A DNA stretch of 64,000 nt from Qipengyuania gelatinilytica (GCF_019711315.1 NZ_CP081294.1:1426001-1490000); one strand, 5' to 3'; shown: positions 43,746 to 53,195, counted from the first letter of the stretch. Notes: generated by a model not told the origin, from the sequence alone. Made by a program: numbers and translations.

Positions 43746-44110
43746 TGTGATCATCCTTCATCAAGAGAGATGATCGGCCGCAGAGAGTTACGCTTTGATC
43801 GCGACAGTCCAATCTTATCAATTAGCGATGACGGTCATTGGTCGATCCAGTCGTTCCGGCTGCGGGACCGGTTGACGAGGGGAAAAATGAACCTGCGCAA
43901 GGTCGTTGTCAAATCGCGTTGGATTGTGTGTCGCATAAGGGCAAACTGGCAATTTCCTGTCTTCAGGCGACAAGCTTCGCCAAGCCCGCTGATGCCAAAT
44001 CACCCATTCCCGGCAGCATGTGATCGCTTGCCAGCAAGCGACTCGATGCAGCCTCTGGATGTCGTTCGACCCGTTCGTCGAACGGCTTCAACACTCGTCG
44101 ACTGGCTTCG
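43746..44110. other. Intergenic region without a supported gene
   Basis: 365 bases between the TonB-like gene and the end of the alpha/beta hydrolase gene. A GAGGGG followed by an ATG (43887) opens a frame that runs into the hydrolase gene on the other strand; its product is basic and looks non-protein-like. I see no RNA signature here. Confidence 0.4.
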
Positions 44111-45001
44111 TCAGTTGGTCGCCTGGCGGGCGTGTCCAGCAATGTGACCGGCCAGCGGATCGACCAGCTCCAGTGGCAGGTCATGCCCCCAGCCGGGGAT
44201 GGTCTCGAGCTTCGCGCCGGAAATGCATTCGGCCGTTTCCCGCCCACCTTCGCAAGGCACCAGCGGGTCGTCCTCGCCATGAAGGACGAGCGTCGGGACG
44301 GTGATATCCTTCAACATCTCGCGGCGGTCGCCATCGGCGACGATCGCGGACAGGTGCCGTGTCGGACCTTCCGGATAAAAGCTGCGGCGCACACTGGTGC
44401 GCGTGCGTTCGCGCAGGCGGTCTTCGGGCGAAGGATAGCCCGGCGAACCGATGGTGCGGGCGAGCATGATGCCGTGGTCGACAAGGACGTCCTCGTCATT
44501 GCTCTTCGGGCGGGTGACCAGCGCCTGCAGGGCCTCCTTCTTCGCCGGGGGCAGTTTGGGATTGCCGGTGGTCGAGAATATCTGCGTGAAGCTGAGGCAG
44601 CGTTCGGGATATTTGGCAGCGACATGCTGCGCGATCATGCCGCCCATGCTGGCGCCGACGATATGCGCCTTCTCGATATCGAGCGCATCGAGCAGCCCGA
44701 TGCCATCGGCCGCCATGTCGGCCAGCGTGTAAGGCACCCTGGGCGTGAGCCCGAGCTTCGACATCAAGGTCATCTTCACGAGGCCCGGTGCTTTCACACC
44801 GTCGAACTTGTGGCTCAGCCCGATGTCGCGATTGTCATAGCGGATCACCCGGTAGCCATGACCAGCCAGCGCCTCGACCAGCTCGTCGGGCCACAGGGTC
44901 AGTTGCGCGCCGAAGCCCATGATCAGCAGCATCGCAGGATCAGCGGGATCGCCATGCTCTTCATAGTGGATGTCGATCCCGTTGGCGGTGACCTTGGGCA
45001 T
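44111..45001 (-). CDS. Alpha/beta hydrolase
   Basis: 296 residues from the ATG at 45001 (GAGGAGAG upstream). Oxyanion region LLIMGFGAQLTLW, nucleophile elbow VGASMGGMIAQ (Ser), acid in HGEDDPLVPCEGG and catalytic His in GWGHDLPLELV form a full triad. The protein resembles the esterase/epoxide-hydrolase-like enzymes often seen as aclacinomycin methylesterase relatives. Substrate unknown. Confidence 0.88.
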   Translation of the reverse strand: MPKVTANGIDIHYEEHGDPADPAMLLIMGFGAQLTLWPDELVEALAGHGYRVIRYDNRDIGLSHKFDGVKAPGLVKMTLMSKLGLTPRVPYTLADMAADGIGLLDALDIEKAHIVGASMGGMIAQHVAAKYPERCLSFTQIFSTTGNPKLPPAKKEALQALVTRPKSNDEDVLVDHGIMLARTIGSPGYPSPEDRLRERTRTSVRRSFYPEGPTRHLSAIVADGDRREMLKDITVPTLVLHGEDDPLVPCEGGRETAECISGAKLETIPGWGHDLPLELVDPLAGHIAGHARQATN

Positions 45002-45092
45002 TGCGGCGCTCTCCTCCTGCTGTGACGCCATCGCAATAGGCACGAGAGTGCCGCACTTGTCCACCCGATTGCGCCGCAGGCTTGGTCCATGC

Positions 45093-45107
45093 GATTTATA
45101 GTAAATC
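45093..45107. promoter_or_regulatory. Perfect 6-bp inverted repeat in a divergent promoter region
   Basis: GATTTA-TAG-TAAATC lies in an AT-rich stretch between the alpha/beta hydrolase gene (-) and the first PilZ gene (+). Position and symmetry suit an operator or -10 region shared by both; the regulator is unknown. Confidence 0.35.
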
Positions 45108-45202
45108 AAAAGTAAATATAGAACTATTCATTGTCGCTAATCTACAATTCATTTTGCATGGCGATGATAGTATTTTGAACGTGGGCCGGGGAAGCGACGG
45201 AA

Positions 45203-45520
45203 ATGGATTCTATCGACCGCAGGACGGAGGCCCGCAGCCCGACACGCGACACCGTCACTTTCGAAGTCGGCGGGCAGACTTTCGATGCCAAGATGCGCAA
45301 CCTGTCCCAGTCCGGATGCATGATCGAATGCAGTGACGCAGAGGCGGAAATCGGCCAGTTTTGCGAAATCGTGCTCCGGCCCGAATTCCCGGCCAGTGGC
45401 CTCATCGCATGGCAGCTCGGCGCCGCCCTTGGGATTGCCTTCCACCAGCCGGTACCCACCGGGATTGTGCGCAATTACGCGCTGGACGACTGGATGCTCC
45501 GCCGCGCAGCGAACTCCTGA
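45203..45520 (+). CDS. PilZ domain protein
   Basis: 105 residues, almost entirely one PilZ domain, the c-di-GMP receptor fold. The arginine motif is in SIDRRTEARSPTR and the second motif reads RNLSQSGCMIE, where the usual DxSxxG is NLSQSG, so c-di-GMP affinity could be reduced. Good ribosome site (GGGGAAG). Another PilZ gene follows. Confidence 0.88.
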   Translation: MDSIDRRTEARSPTRDTVTFEVGGQTFDAKMRNLSQSGCMIECSDAEAEIGQFCEIVLRPEFPASGLIAWQLGAALGIAFHQPVPTGIVRNYALDDWMLRRAANS

Positions 45521-45655
45521 CCTCGTGCTGCACCCCTAATTCATAAGTAAAACTGACCTGAATTCAGTACTATCCGGCCATCTACTAATAGTTGATCGGT
45601 TTTGTCGCTTTCTTCCAAGCGCGCCGAGCAGCCTTGCGGCATAAATGATGGCGAA

Positions 45656-46030
45656 ATGACGGATGGGGTTAGGGACAAGAGGAAAGCCGAAAGGCTTTGC
45701 GTTTCCGCTGAGGTGCGTTGCAGCGCCCTCGGCTCCGTCACGCATGACGCCCTGAATGATATCTCGCTGGGCGGTTGCATGCTGACCGGTATCGAAACCA
45801 CCCTGCCCACCGGAACGCCAGTGGATATCCGCCTGCTAAAAGGCGTCGAGGTCGCAGGTATCGTCCGCTGGAATGCTCCCGGAAAGATCGGCGTGGAGTT
45901 CCGTGATCCGCTGTCGAAAGCCGCGCTGATGTATTTCACGCTCGACGACATGCCGGCAGGCAATCCGGTCGCGCTAGACCATTTCGGCCGCAGGCTCCCG
46001 CCTCTGTCGCGCCTGCGCGGCCCTGCCTGA
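45656..46030 (+). CDS. PilZ domain protein
   Basis: 124 residues from the ATG at 45656; a TTG at 45602 would add 18 residues. PilZ motifs: RDKRKAERL and the canonical NDISLGGCMLTG (DxSxxG intact), then GKIGVEFRDPL. The two tandem PilZ genes differ well beyond a recent duplication. Likely c-di-GMP-responsive, with motility or polysaccharide outputs. Confidence 0.88.
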   Translation: MTDGVRDKRKAERLCVSAEVRCSALGSVTHDALNDISLGGCMLTGIETTLPTGTPVDIRLLKGVEVAGIVRWNAPGKIGVEFRDPLSKAALMYFTLDDMPAGNPVALDHFGRRLPPLSRLRGPA

Positions 46031-46038
46031 GCGGTCGA

Positions 46039-46794
46039 CTACCCAGAAATCGGAACGAGCTGGATAAGCGAGTGCCCTTCGATCCAGTCGTAGGAATTGC
46101 ACGTCACGCGCACGGATAGGTACTGCTGGCCGCCGCTTTGCAACAGGCCCCTGTAACCGAGCGAGACGAAGCTGCATTCGGACACACCCTCGACACTGTC
46201 TTCGAAGACGTCGCGCGTCTTGATGGGCGCCAGCCTTTCCGCATCGACGACGCTTCGCGCCATGGCCTGCACGGATTGCACGTAGCGTTTGCGCGCAGGG
46301 GCGACCTGCAGCTCGAACACGCGTTCTGGATCAAGAGTTGCTTTCAACGTGCCGTCCTTGGCCGCGCCAATCGGCGCAGGCTTGTCATTCGCCATGGGCT
46401 CCACCGGCAAGCCATCGAATTGCGCGAGGATCTCATAAGGATTGACCGCAAGTGGATTATCGTCAGTCGTGACTTCCCAGACGCTCGCCTGCGTTTCCGG
46501 ATTCCAGTCGCTATCGCGCCTTGCGGCGTGGACCGGCCAGAATGTTTCCTCGCCCGTCTGCGGATCGATCGCCACCAGCCAGGTCTCGCTTCGCTGCGAC
46601 ATGTGCAGGCCCAGATTGTCCCGCGATGTGCGCAGCACGAAGACCCGGTCCTTCGACATTCCGAATAGCGTGTCGGTGATGACGACCACGTCGGGCGGGG
46701 TCGCACGCGAGACCGAGGGCAGGGCCACTGCCCCCAGCAACGCGATTGCCGACAGCAGGGCCAACTTGAAGGTCAGGGGGCGATAAGCTCTCAT
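46039..46794 (-). CDS. Exported hypothetical protein
   Basis: 251 residues with a long signal peptide (cleavage near SVSRA). Contains ITDTLFGMSKDRVFVLRTSR, SETWLVAIDPQTGEETFWPV and a C-terminal Cys pair (GVSECSFVS, RVTCNSYDW). No family recognised. AGGAAGG ribosome site. Its stop is 9 bases from the convergent PilZ gene. Confidence 0.75.
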   Translation of the reverse strand: MRAYRPLTFKLALLSAIALLGAVALPSVSRATPPDVVVITDTLFGMSKDRVFVLRTSRDNLGLHMSQRSETWLVAIDPQTGEETFWPVHAARRDSDWNPETQASVWEVTTDDNPLAVNPYEILAQFDGLPVEPMANDKPAPIGAAKDGTLKATLDPERVFELQVAPARKRYVQSVQAMARSVVDAERLAPIKTRDVFEDSVEGVSECSFVSLGYRGLLQSGGQQYLSVRVTCNSYDWIEGHSLIQLVPISG

Positions 46795-46819
46795 CCCGCC
46801 TTCCTGCCGCGGGCGACCT

Positions 46820-48406
46820 TTACGGCACCAGAACGGTATCGCGCGCCACGCTGTCGGTTTCGGGATAATCGAGGATGAAATGCAGGCCGCGGCTCTCGTG
46901 CCGCCTGAGCGCGCTTTTCACGATCAGCCCCGCGCAGTCGAGCAAATTGCGCAGCTCGATCAGGTCGGTCGTGACACGGAAGCTGCCGTAATAATCCTCG
47001 ACTTCCTGCCGCATCATTTCGATCCGGTTGCCCGCACGCTCCAGCCGCTTGGTCGTGCGCACGATGCCGACATAGTTCCACATGAAGCGGCGGATCTCGG
47101 TCCAGTTCTGCTTGATGACGACTTCCTCGTCGGAATCGGTCACGCGGCTCGCATCCCAGGGGCGGATCTCGGGCGGATCATCGAGCTTGTCCCAGCACGC
47201 AAGGATGTCCTTGGCCGCCGCCTCGCCGAATACGAAGCATTCGAGCAGGCTGTTCGAGGCAAGACGGTTTGCGCCGTGTAGCCCGCTCTCGGTGCATTCG
47301 CCTGCTGCCCAGAGGCCGGGCAGGTCGGTCTTGGCATCGAGCCCGATCTTCACACCGCCGCAAGTGTAATGCTGCGCCGGCACGACGGGGATTGGCTGCG
47401 TGGTCATGTCTATGCCAAGACCCATCAGCTTTTCGTGGATCGTGGGGAAATGCTCCTTCACGAATTCGGGCGGCTGGTGGCTGATATCGAGGTGGACATA
47501 GTCGAGGCCGTAGCGCTTGATCTGGTCGTCATTCGCGCGCGCCACGATATCGCGCGGGGCGAGCTCCATGCGCTCCTTGTCGTACTGCTCCATATAGCGC
47601 TCGCCCGTCACCGGGTTGAACAGCCGCCCACCCTCGCCGCGCACCGCCTCTGTGATCAGGAAGTTCTTGACCTCGAGATTGTAGAGGCAGGTCGGATGGA
47701 ACTGCATCATCTCCATGTTGGAGACGCGCGCACCGGCACGCCAGGCCATGGCGATCCCGTCGCCCGTCGCACCGCGAGGAGCAGTCGAGAAGAGATAAAC
47801 GCGGCCCGCCCCGCCCGCCGCGAGCACGGTGGCGCGCGCGACATGGCTGACAACCTCGCCGCTTTCCTCGTCGAGAGCATAGGCACCCCAGACGCGGCCC
47901 GAGCCGGAATATTCTTCCTGGTTGCGGCCGGTGATGAGGTCGATGCAGCTCTGGTGCGGCAGCAGGGTGATATTCGGGTTTTCTTCCGCCGCCTTGAGCA
48001 GTGCTGCCTGGACCGCCCAGCCTGTGGCATCGTCGACATGGACGATCCGGCGGTGCGAATGGCCGCCCTCGCGCGTGAGGTGCAGGTCCCCGTCGTCGCG
48101 ATTGAAAGGCACGCCGAGTTCGCACAATCGGTCGATCGCCTTTGGCGCGCGTTCGATCACGAATTCGACCGTCTCGAGGTCGTTGAGCCCTGCGCCGGCG
48201 ACCATGGTGTCACGGATGTGGTTCTCGAAGGTGTCGCCCGCATCGAGCACGGCGGCGATGCCGCCTTGGGCCCATGCGGTCGATCCACTGGTCAGCTTGC
48301 CCTTGGCAAGGACGAGCACTTTCTTGGTCTGCGCCAGTTCGAGCGCGGCGGTGAGTCCGGCTGCACCCGAGCCGATGACGAGGACGTCGTGTGTCTGGTC
48401 TGTCAT
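46820..48406 (-). CDS. nadB: L-aspartate oxidase
   Basis: FAD enzyme making iminoaspartate for NAD synthesis. 528 residues. Motifs: dinucleotide site VLVIGSGAAGLTAALELA, STAWAQGGIAAVLD, the His-Arg region TREGGHSHRRIVHVDD, FHPTCLYN, and GLHGANRLASNSLLECFVFG. This separates it from succinate dehydrogenase SdhA, which has a longer C terminus. nadA and nadC are not in the window. Confidence 0.93.
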   Translation of the reverse strand: MTDQTHDVLVIGSGAAGLTAALELAQTKKVLVLAKGKLTSGSTAWAQGGIAAVLDAGDTFENHIRDTMVAGAGLNDLETVEFVIERAPKAIDRLCELGVPFNRDDGDLHLTREGGHSHRRIVHVDDATGWAVQAALLKAAEENPNITLLPHQSCIDLITGRNQEEYSGSGRVWGAYALDEESGEVVSHVARATVLAAGGAGRVYLFSTAPRGATGDGIAMAWRAGARVSNMEMMQFHPTCLYNLEVKNFLITEAVRGEGGRLFNPVTGERYMEQYDKERMELAPRDIVARANDDQIKRYGLDYVHLDISHQPPEFVKEHFPTIHEKLMGLGIDMTTQPIPVVPAQHYTCGGVKIGLDAKTDLPGLWAAGECTESGLHGANRLASNSLLECFVFGEAAAKDILACWDKLDDPPEIRPWDASRVTDSDEEVVIKQNWTEIRRFMWNYVGIVRTTKRLERAGNRIEMMRQEVEDYYGSFRVTTDLIELRNLLDCAGLIVKSALRRHESRGLHFILDYPETDSVARDTVLVP

Positions 48407-48538
48407 GCCAGCGTCATGCCCATCGCAACATCACGCGGCAAGTAGAGAACGACTCGCCGAAAACGCAGTTAACGCATGGCTAACGCGCGTTATCGCGCGA
48501 ATCGACAGGGAACGGGACTTAAGAGGGTCGCAAACAAT

Positions 48539-48727
48539 ATGAAAATGGGACTGCTAGCCTGCGCGTTCGGGCGTCACCGCGTTGATTCCGCCAACATGCG
48601 CAAGGCGGGTGGCATGCATGTCGGCAAATGTCGTTGCTGCAAGGCACCGATGGAAGAGGTCGAGCCGCATGTCTGGGAAGTGCTGCGCGTCAAGGACGCC
48701 GGCCTCGGACCGCGCAGCTTCGGATAA
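48539..48727 (+). CDS. Small Cys-rich protein, possible zinc-binding
   Basis: 62 residues. MGLLACAFGRHRVDSANMRK then HVGKCRCCKAPME and a C-terminal EEVEPHVWEVLRV. Cys/His residues (one Cys, then His, then three Cys) could bind one zinc ion. The coding frame is clean and ends 25 bases before the convergent ABC gene. A CtrA-like half-site pair lies upstream. No known family. Confidence 0.6.
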   Translation: MKMGLLACAFGRHRVDSANMRKAGGMHVGKCRCCKAPMEEVEPHVWEVLRVKDAGLGPRSFG

Positions 48728-48751
48728 TTCGAATCGATCCCCGGCGCGGGG

Positions 48752-49699
48752 TCAGCCTGCGCCGGTCAGCTGCACGAAGACGTCTTCGAGATCCGCCTCG
48801 CGGGTGGTGACATCCTCGATACCGTATCCATGTGACTGCACCAGCGCGAGCACCTGGCCCGCGCTCGCCTTGTCGCGATCATAGGTGATGTCGAGCCGGC
48901 GCGGTTCGACTACCTCGGCCTTCAGGAACGCTTCTTCCATGATCGGGCCGCCAAGGTCCTTGTCGACGCTGACCGACACGATTTTCTCGCGCGCCATGCC
49001 GACCAGTTCGCGCGTCGGCTTGTTGGCGATGAGTTCGCCGTGATTGATGATCGCGATCCGGTCGCACAGCTGTTCGGCCTCTTCGAGGTAATGCGTCGTC
49101 AGGACGACCGTCACACCCTCGGCATTCAGCTCCTGCACCAGCTCCCACAACTGGCGGCGTAGCTCGACGTCCACACCCGCAGTCGGCTCGTCGAGCACGA
49201 GGATCGGCGGAGAATGCACCATGGCCTTCGCGATCAGCAGGCGGCGCTTCATCCCGCCCGACAGCGTGCGGGCATAGGCATCGCGCTTGTCCGACAGGTG
49301 CACTGCTGCAAGCAGGTCCTCGCTGCGCCGATCCGCCTTGTCGATGCCGTAGAATCCGCCCTGGTTTTCCAGCACTTCGTAAGGCGTGAAGAAGGGATCG
49401 AAGACGATCTCCTGCGGCACGATCCCGATCGAACGCTTGGCATTGCGCGTGTTGGCATCGATGTCGAAGCCCCAGATTTCCGCGCTGCCCGACGTCTTGC
49501 GCACCAGCCCTGCAAGGATGTTGATCAGCGTCGACTTGCCCGCACCATTGGGTCCGAGCAGGCCGAACACACCGCCTTGCGGCACATCGAAGCTAACGCC
49601 TTTCAAGGCCAGCTTGCCCTCGTCGCCGGGCCCGTTCGGGGCATAGCGCTTGACGAGATTGTCGATCCTGATTGCTGGCGGGGTAGTCATATGCGTCAC
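48752..49699 (-). CDS. ABC transporter ATP-binding protein (ABC-2 type, YadG-like)
   Basis: 315 residues; MTTPP 3 codons in is an alternative start. Walker A GLLGPNGAGKSTLIN, signature LSGGMKRRLLIAKAM, Walker B ILVLDEPTAGVD and the switch His in LTTHYLEEAEQL are intact. The C-terminal 70-residue extension is typical of ABC-2 exporters of the YadG/DrrA kind. No membrane partner is adjacent, so the permease gene must be elsewhere or may have been lost. Confidence 0.88.
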   Translation of the reverse strand: MTHMTTPPAIRIDNLVKRYAPNGPGDEGKLALKGVSFDVPQGGVFGLLGPNGAGKSTLINILAGLVRKTSGSAEIWGFDIDANTRNAKRSIGIVPQEIVFDPFFTPYEVLENQGGFYGIDKADRRSEDLLAAVHLSDKRDAYARTLSGGMKRRLLIAKAMVHSPPILVLDEPTAGVDVELRRQLWELVQELNAEGVTVVLTTHYLEEAEQLCDRIAIINHGELIANKPTRELVGMAREKIVSVSVDKDLGGPIMEEAFLKAEVVEPRRLDITYDRDKASAGQVLALVQSHGYGIEDVTTREADLEDVFVQLTGAG

Positions 49700-49744
49700 C
49701 TAGGCTCTTGAGCCACTCCGTCAAACCCATTATCGGCACCACCC

Positions 49745-50005
49745 ATGAGTCTGCCTCCTCCCGAAGTGTCCAAGGTCACCACGCGCAGCGTGTGGTGCGA
49801 CGGTGCAACCGATATCCGCAGCGGCGAAAAGTATCGCGCGGCCGCGCTCGGGCATCCCAAGGTCTACCTGCAGATCGACGAGCATGGCTATGTCGACTGC
49901 GGCTATTGCGACCGCCGCTTCGTGCTCGAAGGCGGTCCTGCCGATGGCGTCGACCAGTCGCAGCTGATGGACATTTCCGAAGGCGGCGATCCCGGCCATC
50001 GCTAG
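49745..50005 (+). CDS. Zinc-finger (NDUFS6/CHCC-type) protein
   Basis: 86 residues. The ligand set Cys, His, Cys-x2-Cys in SVWCDGA, GHPKVYLQID and YVDCGYCDRRFVL is the zf-CHCC motif of the NDUFS6/13-kDa complex I accessory subunit, which is typical of Alphaproteobacteria and mitochondria. Together with the MidA-like methyltransferase it points to an alphaproteobacterial complex I. Encoded 52 bases before tldD. Confidence 0.88.
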   Translation: MSLPPPEVSKVTTRSVWCDGATDIRSGEKYRAAALGHPKVYLQIDEHGYVDCGYCDRRFVLEGGPADGVDQSQLMDISEGGDPGHR

Positions 50006-50057
50006 GCGGACACTCTAAGTCCTCGCCAACCGGCGCGGCGCTTCCTAAGTAGGGGGC

Positions 50058-51485
50058 ATGACCGCACCGATTACCGATCCGCTCGCACTCGTCTACGGCA
50101 ACAAGCTCTCGCCCGAAGAGGCGCAAGGGCTGACCCGCAAGCTGCTTTCATCCTGCGATGACGGCGAGCTTTACCTCCAGTTCATCGCGTCGGAAGCCTT
50201 CGCCTTCGACGACGGCAAGCTGAAGACTGCGGACTACTCGCGCGATTCCGGCTTCGGCCTGCGCGGCGTTTCGGGCGAGACCACCGGCTTTGCCCATGCG
50301 AACGAGATTAGCGCCGCCGCCATCCAGCGCGCAGGCGAAACGCTGCAACTGCTCGATCCGACGAGCAGTCCGCTCGCCGCCCCGCCCGAGCGCACCAACC
50401 GCCACCTTTATACCGACGTCTGCCCGCTCGACCTCGTGCCGTTCGAAGAGAAGGTGGCGCTGCTCGAGAAGATCGATGCCGTCGCCCGTGCCAAGGACCC
50501 GCGCGTGGCGCAGGTTTCCGCCAGCCTGCTCGCCAACTGGAGCGTGGTCGAGATTGTCCGTCCCGACGGTTACACAGCGCGCGACATCCGGCCGCTGGTG
50601 CGCCTCAATATCCAGGTCGTCGCCGAGCAGAACGGCCGCCGCGAGACTGGCTTCTTCGGGCTTGGCGGACGCTATCTCTACGACCGCCTGTTCGACGAAG
50701 GCCAGTGGATGCGCGCCATCGACGAGGCGGTCCGGCAGGCCATGGTCAATCTTGACAGCATTGCCGCACCGGCAGGCGAACAGACCGTGCTGCTCGGCCC
50801 CGGCTGGCCCGGCGTGCTGCTGCACGAAGCGGTTGGCCACGGGCTCGAAGGCGATTTCAACCGCAAGGGCACGAGTGCCTTTTCGGGCCGCATCGGCGAG
50901 CGCGTTGCCGCACCGGGCGTGACGGTGATCGACGATGGCTCGATGGCCGGACGCCGCGGTTCGCTCAGCATCGACGACGAGGGCACGCCGACACGCGAGA
51001 CCGTGCTGATCGAGGACGGCATCCTCAAGGGCTATATGCAGGACCGCCTCAATGCCCGCCTGATGGGTGTCGAGGCGACCGGCAACGGACGCCGCGAAAG
51101 CTACCAGCACGCGCCCATGCCGCGCATGACCAACACCTTCATGCAGGGCGGCAACGACGATCCGGAAGAACTGCTCGCCCGCATGGACGATGGCATCTAC
51201 GCCACCAGTTTCGGCGGTGGGCAGGTCGACATCACCAGCGGCAAATTCGTCTTCGCATGCACCGAGGCCTACAAGGTCGACAAGGGCAAGATTGTCGCCC
51301 CGATCAAGGGCGCGACGCTGATCGGCGACGGCCCCAGCGTCCTGACCCGGGTCAAGGGCATCGGCAACGACATGGCCCTCGACGAAGGCATCGGCATCTG
51401 CGGCAAGGGCGGACAGAGCGTGCCGGCAGGCGTAGGCCAGCCAACGCTGCTCATTGACGGCATCACGGTAGGCGGCACGGGCTGA
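50058..51485 (+). CDS. tldD: Metalloprotease TldD
   Basis: 475 residues, full length. The zinc motif HExxxH is in VLLHEAVGHGLEGDF (His256, Glu257, His261), with YMQDRLNARLMGVEATGNGR and GGGQVDITSGKFVF further on. TldD works with TldE/PmbA to cleave peptides into its closed chamber, for example in bacteriocin maturation or CcdA degradation. pmbA is not in the window. Confidence 0.94.
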   Translation: MTAPITDPLALVYGNKLSPEEAQGLTRKLLSSCDDGELYLQFIASEAFAFDDGKLKTADYSRDSGFGLRGVSGETTGFAHANEISAAAIQRAGETLQLLDPTSSPLAAPPERTNRHLYTDVCPLDLVPFEEKVALLEKIDAVARAKDPRVAQVSASLLANWSVVEIVRPDGYTARDIRPLVRLNIQVVAEQNGRRETGFFGLGGRYLYDRLFDEGQWMRAIDEAVRQAMVNLDSIAAPAGEQTVLLGPGWPGVLLHEAVGHGLEGDFNRKGTSAFSGRIGERVAAPGVTVIDDGSMAGRRGSLSIDDEGTPTRETVLIEDGILKGYMQDRLNARLMGVEATGNGRRESYQHAPMPRMTNTFMQGGNDDPEELLARMDDGIYATSFGGGQVDITSGKFVFACTEAYKVDKGKIVAPIKGATLIGDGPSVLTRVKGIGNDMALDEGIGICGKGGQSVPAGVGQPTLLIDGITVGGTG

Positions 51486-51563
51486 CGCGCGAGTCGTGCA
51501 ACTCATCGCAGGTTCAGGCGTATCCTGATACAAGGTAACACTCACAAGTACCGGAGACTCACC

Positions 51564-51989
51564 ATGTTCAAACGCCTTGCCCTTTCGGCCGCAGCCATCG
51601 GCCTCCTTGCTGCACCCGCTGCCCACGCGGACGAGCACGAGGGTGCCGACAAGGAAATGACCAAGGGCGAAAAGCGGCTCGCCAAGATGCTCGAAGGCCG
51701 CGTTGCCGGTGAGCCTGAGCGCTGCATTCGCACTATTGGTTCGCGCTCGATCACCCAGATCGACGACACCGCGCTCGTTTACGAACGAGGCGACACGATC
51801 TGGGTCAATTACACCAAGACGCCCGATGCGATCGACGACATGGACTACCTCGTCATCCGCAAGTTCTCGTCGACACAGCTGTGCAAGACCGACCAGGTCG
51901 AGACCTACAGCCGCGGCGGGGATTTCTTCTCCGGCGTGATCTTCCTTGATGACTTCGTGCCCTATCGCAAGGTCGACAGCGAAGGCTAA
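51564..51989 (+). CDS. Exported hypothetical protein
   Basis: 141 residues with a signal peptide cleaved after AAHA, then an acidic start (DEHEGADKEMTKGEK). Contains CIRTIGSRSITQIDDTALVY and a second Cys in STQLCKTDQVETYSRGG, probably one disulfide. Several sphingomonad genomes carry similar small proteins, as far as I recall; function unknown. Follows tldD by 78 bases. Confidence 0.75.
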   Translation: MFKRLALSAAAIGLLAAPAAHADEHEGADKEMTKGEKRLAKMLEGRVAGEPERCIRTIGSRSITQIDDTALVYERGDTIWVNYTKTPDAIDDMDYLVIRKFSSTQLCKTDQVETYSRGGDFFSGVIFLDDFVPYRKVDSEG

Positions 51990-52000
51990 GCGCCCCGCCA

Positions 52001-52552
52001 GTGCGCGCTGCGCTCCAGCCCTGGCAGCAGGCCATCCTGCATACCTGGTTCGAGAAACTCGGGCCGTCGGATTGGTTCGCCTCGTCCGAAGCGGTCGACG
52101 CAATGCTGCGCGACCGTTTCGGCGAGGTGCTGGAGCGTGAGGGCCACCACGGTCCCGGCCATTTCCTCTCCAACAGCGACGGGGCTCTGTCTGCGATCAT
52201 CCTGTTCGACCAGATCCCCCGCAATATCCATCGCGGCACTGCCAGGGCCTTCGCGTGGGATCCGCTCGCGCAAGCGCTGGCGCGCGAATTCGCAGCGCGC
52301 GGCTTGCTCGAGGTGGAAGCGCCCCAAAGGTGCCAGTTCGCGCTGATGCCATTGATGCACAGCGAGGCACTGACCGATCAGGAGCTGTCGCTACAGCTCT
52401 TCGGCCGTTTCGCCCCGGGCTCGCTCGAATACGCGCAGTCGCACCACGAAATGATCGAACGGTTCGGTCGCTTTCCGCACCGCAACGAAGTGCTGGGGCG
52501 CGAGACGACGGCCGAAGAACAGCGCGCCATCGATGCAGGCTTCAGCTGGTAG
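52001..52552 (+). CDS. DUF924 family protein
   Basis: 183 residues, GTG start. DUF924 signatures: SAIILFDQIPRNIHRGTARA, FALMPLMHSEALTDQ, FGRFPHRNEVLGRETTAEE. An all-helical fold related to TPR proteins; function unknown. The gene's 3' end overlaps the convergent nth by 11 bases. Confidence 0.87.
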   Translation: MRAALQPWQQAILHTWFEKLGPSDWFASSEAVDAMLRDRFGEVLEREGHHGPGHFLSNSDGALSAIILFDQIPRNIHRGTARAFAWDPLAQALAREFAARGLLEVEAPQRCQFALMPLMHSEALTDQELSLQLFGRFAPGSLEYAQSHHEMIERFGRFPHRNEVLGRETTAEEQRAIDAGFSW

Positions 52553-53192
52553 TCGAAGCGTAGAATTCGCACAGGTGCGAGACCGGACAGCCGCCGCACT
52601 TCGGGCTACGCGCCGTGCAGATGCGTTTGCCGAACTGGATCAGCCAGAAATGCCCGTCTCCCATCGCCCAGTCGGGTGAGCGCTCTTCGAGCTGCTGCGC
52701 CGTCCTGTCGGCAGCCTTCGCATCGGTCAGCCCGATCCGGTTGCATACCCGGTGCACATGCGTATCGACCGCGATGACGTCCTTCCCAAAAGTAAAACTC
52801 ATCACGATGTCGGCGCATTTGCGGCCGATCCCGGGCAGGCTCATCAGCCCCTCCCGCGTGCTCGGCACCACTCCGCCATGCTCCGCCAGCAATGCCTCGC
52901 AGAAGCGACGGATCGAGCGCGTCTTGTTGTTGTAGAGCCCGCACGGCTTGATCGCCGCCGCGATATCGCGGTCGTCCAGTTCGAGCATTTCCTCGGGCGT
53001 CGTTGCCAGCGCGAAAAGCGCGCGGGCCGCCGCAGCCGTATTCCGGTCGAGCGACTGCGCGGACAGCATGCAGGAAATGCACGAGCGAAACGCGTCGGGC
53101 TGGCCCTTCGGGCCTTTTGCCCCGCGCGTTCGCCCCGGCATTTCCCGCGCGAGGATGCGGTAGACCTCCTCGACTGCGTGCGCGTCCAGCAA
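52542..53192 (-). CDS. nth: Endonuclease III
   Basis: DNA glycosylase/AP lyase for oxidised pyrimidines. 216 residues. HhH motif LPGIGRKCADIV with the catalytic Lys, catalytic Asp in AVDTHVHRVCNR, and the C-terminal 4Fe-4S cluster CTARSPKCGGCPVSHLC. The start is a TTG (53192) 3 bases after the stop of the flavin oxidoreductase gene; a later ATG (MPGRTRG) is possible. A second HhH-GPD gene lies 1.5 kb away. Confidence 0.9.
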   Translation of the reverse strand: MLDAHAVEEVYRILAREMPGRTRGAKGPKGQPDAFRSCISCMLSAQSLDRNTAAAARALFALATTPEEMLELDDRDIAAAIKPCGLYNNKTRSIRRFCEALLAEHGGVVPSTREGLMSLPGIGRKCADIVMSFTFGKDVIAVDTHVHRVCNRIGLTDAKAADRTAQQLEERSPDWAMGDGHFWLIQFGKRICTARSPKCGGCPVSHLCEFYASTTS

Positions 53193-53195
53193 GGT

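Noticed and set aside
43887..44147. Frame with GAGGGG ribosome-like site in the gap after the TonB-like gene
   Set aside because: The product is Arg-rich without domain character and runs into the coding end of the alpha/beta hydrolase on the other strand.
50148..52103. 651-residue minus-strand frame opposite tldD
   Set aside because: tldD on the plus strand has the HExxxH site and full family length; the antisense product has no recognisable domain and spans two genes.
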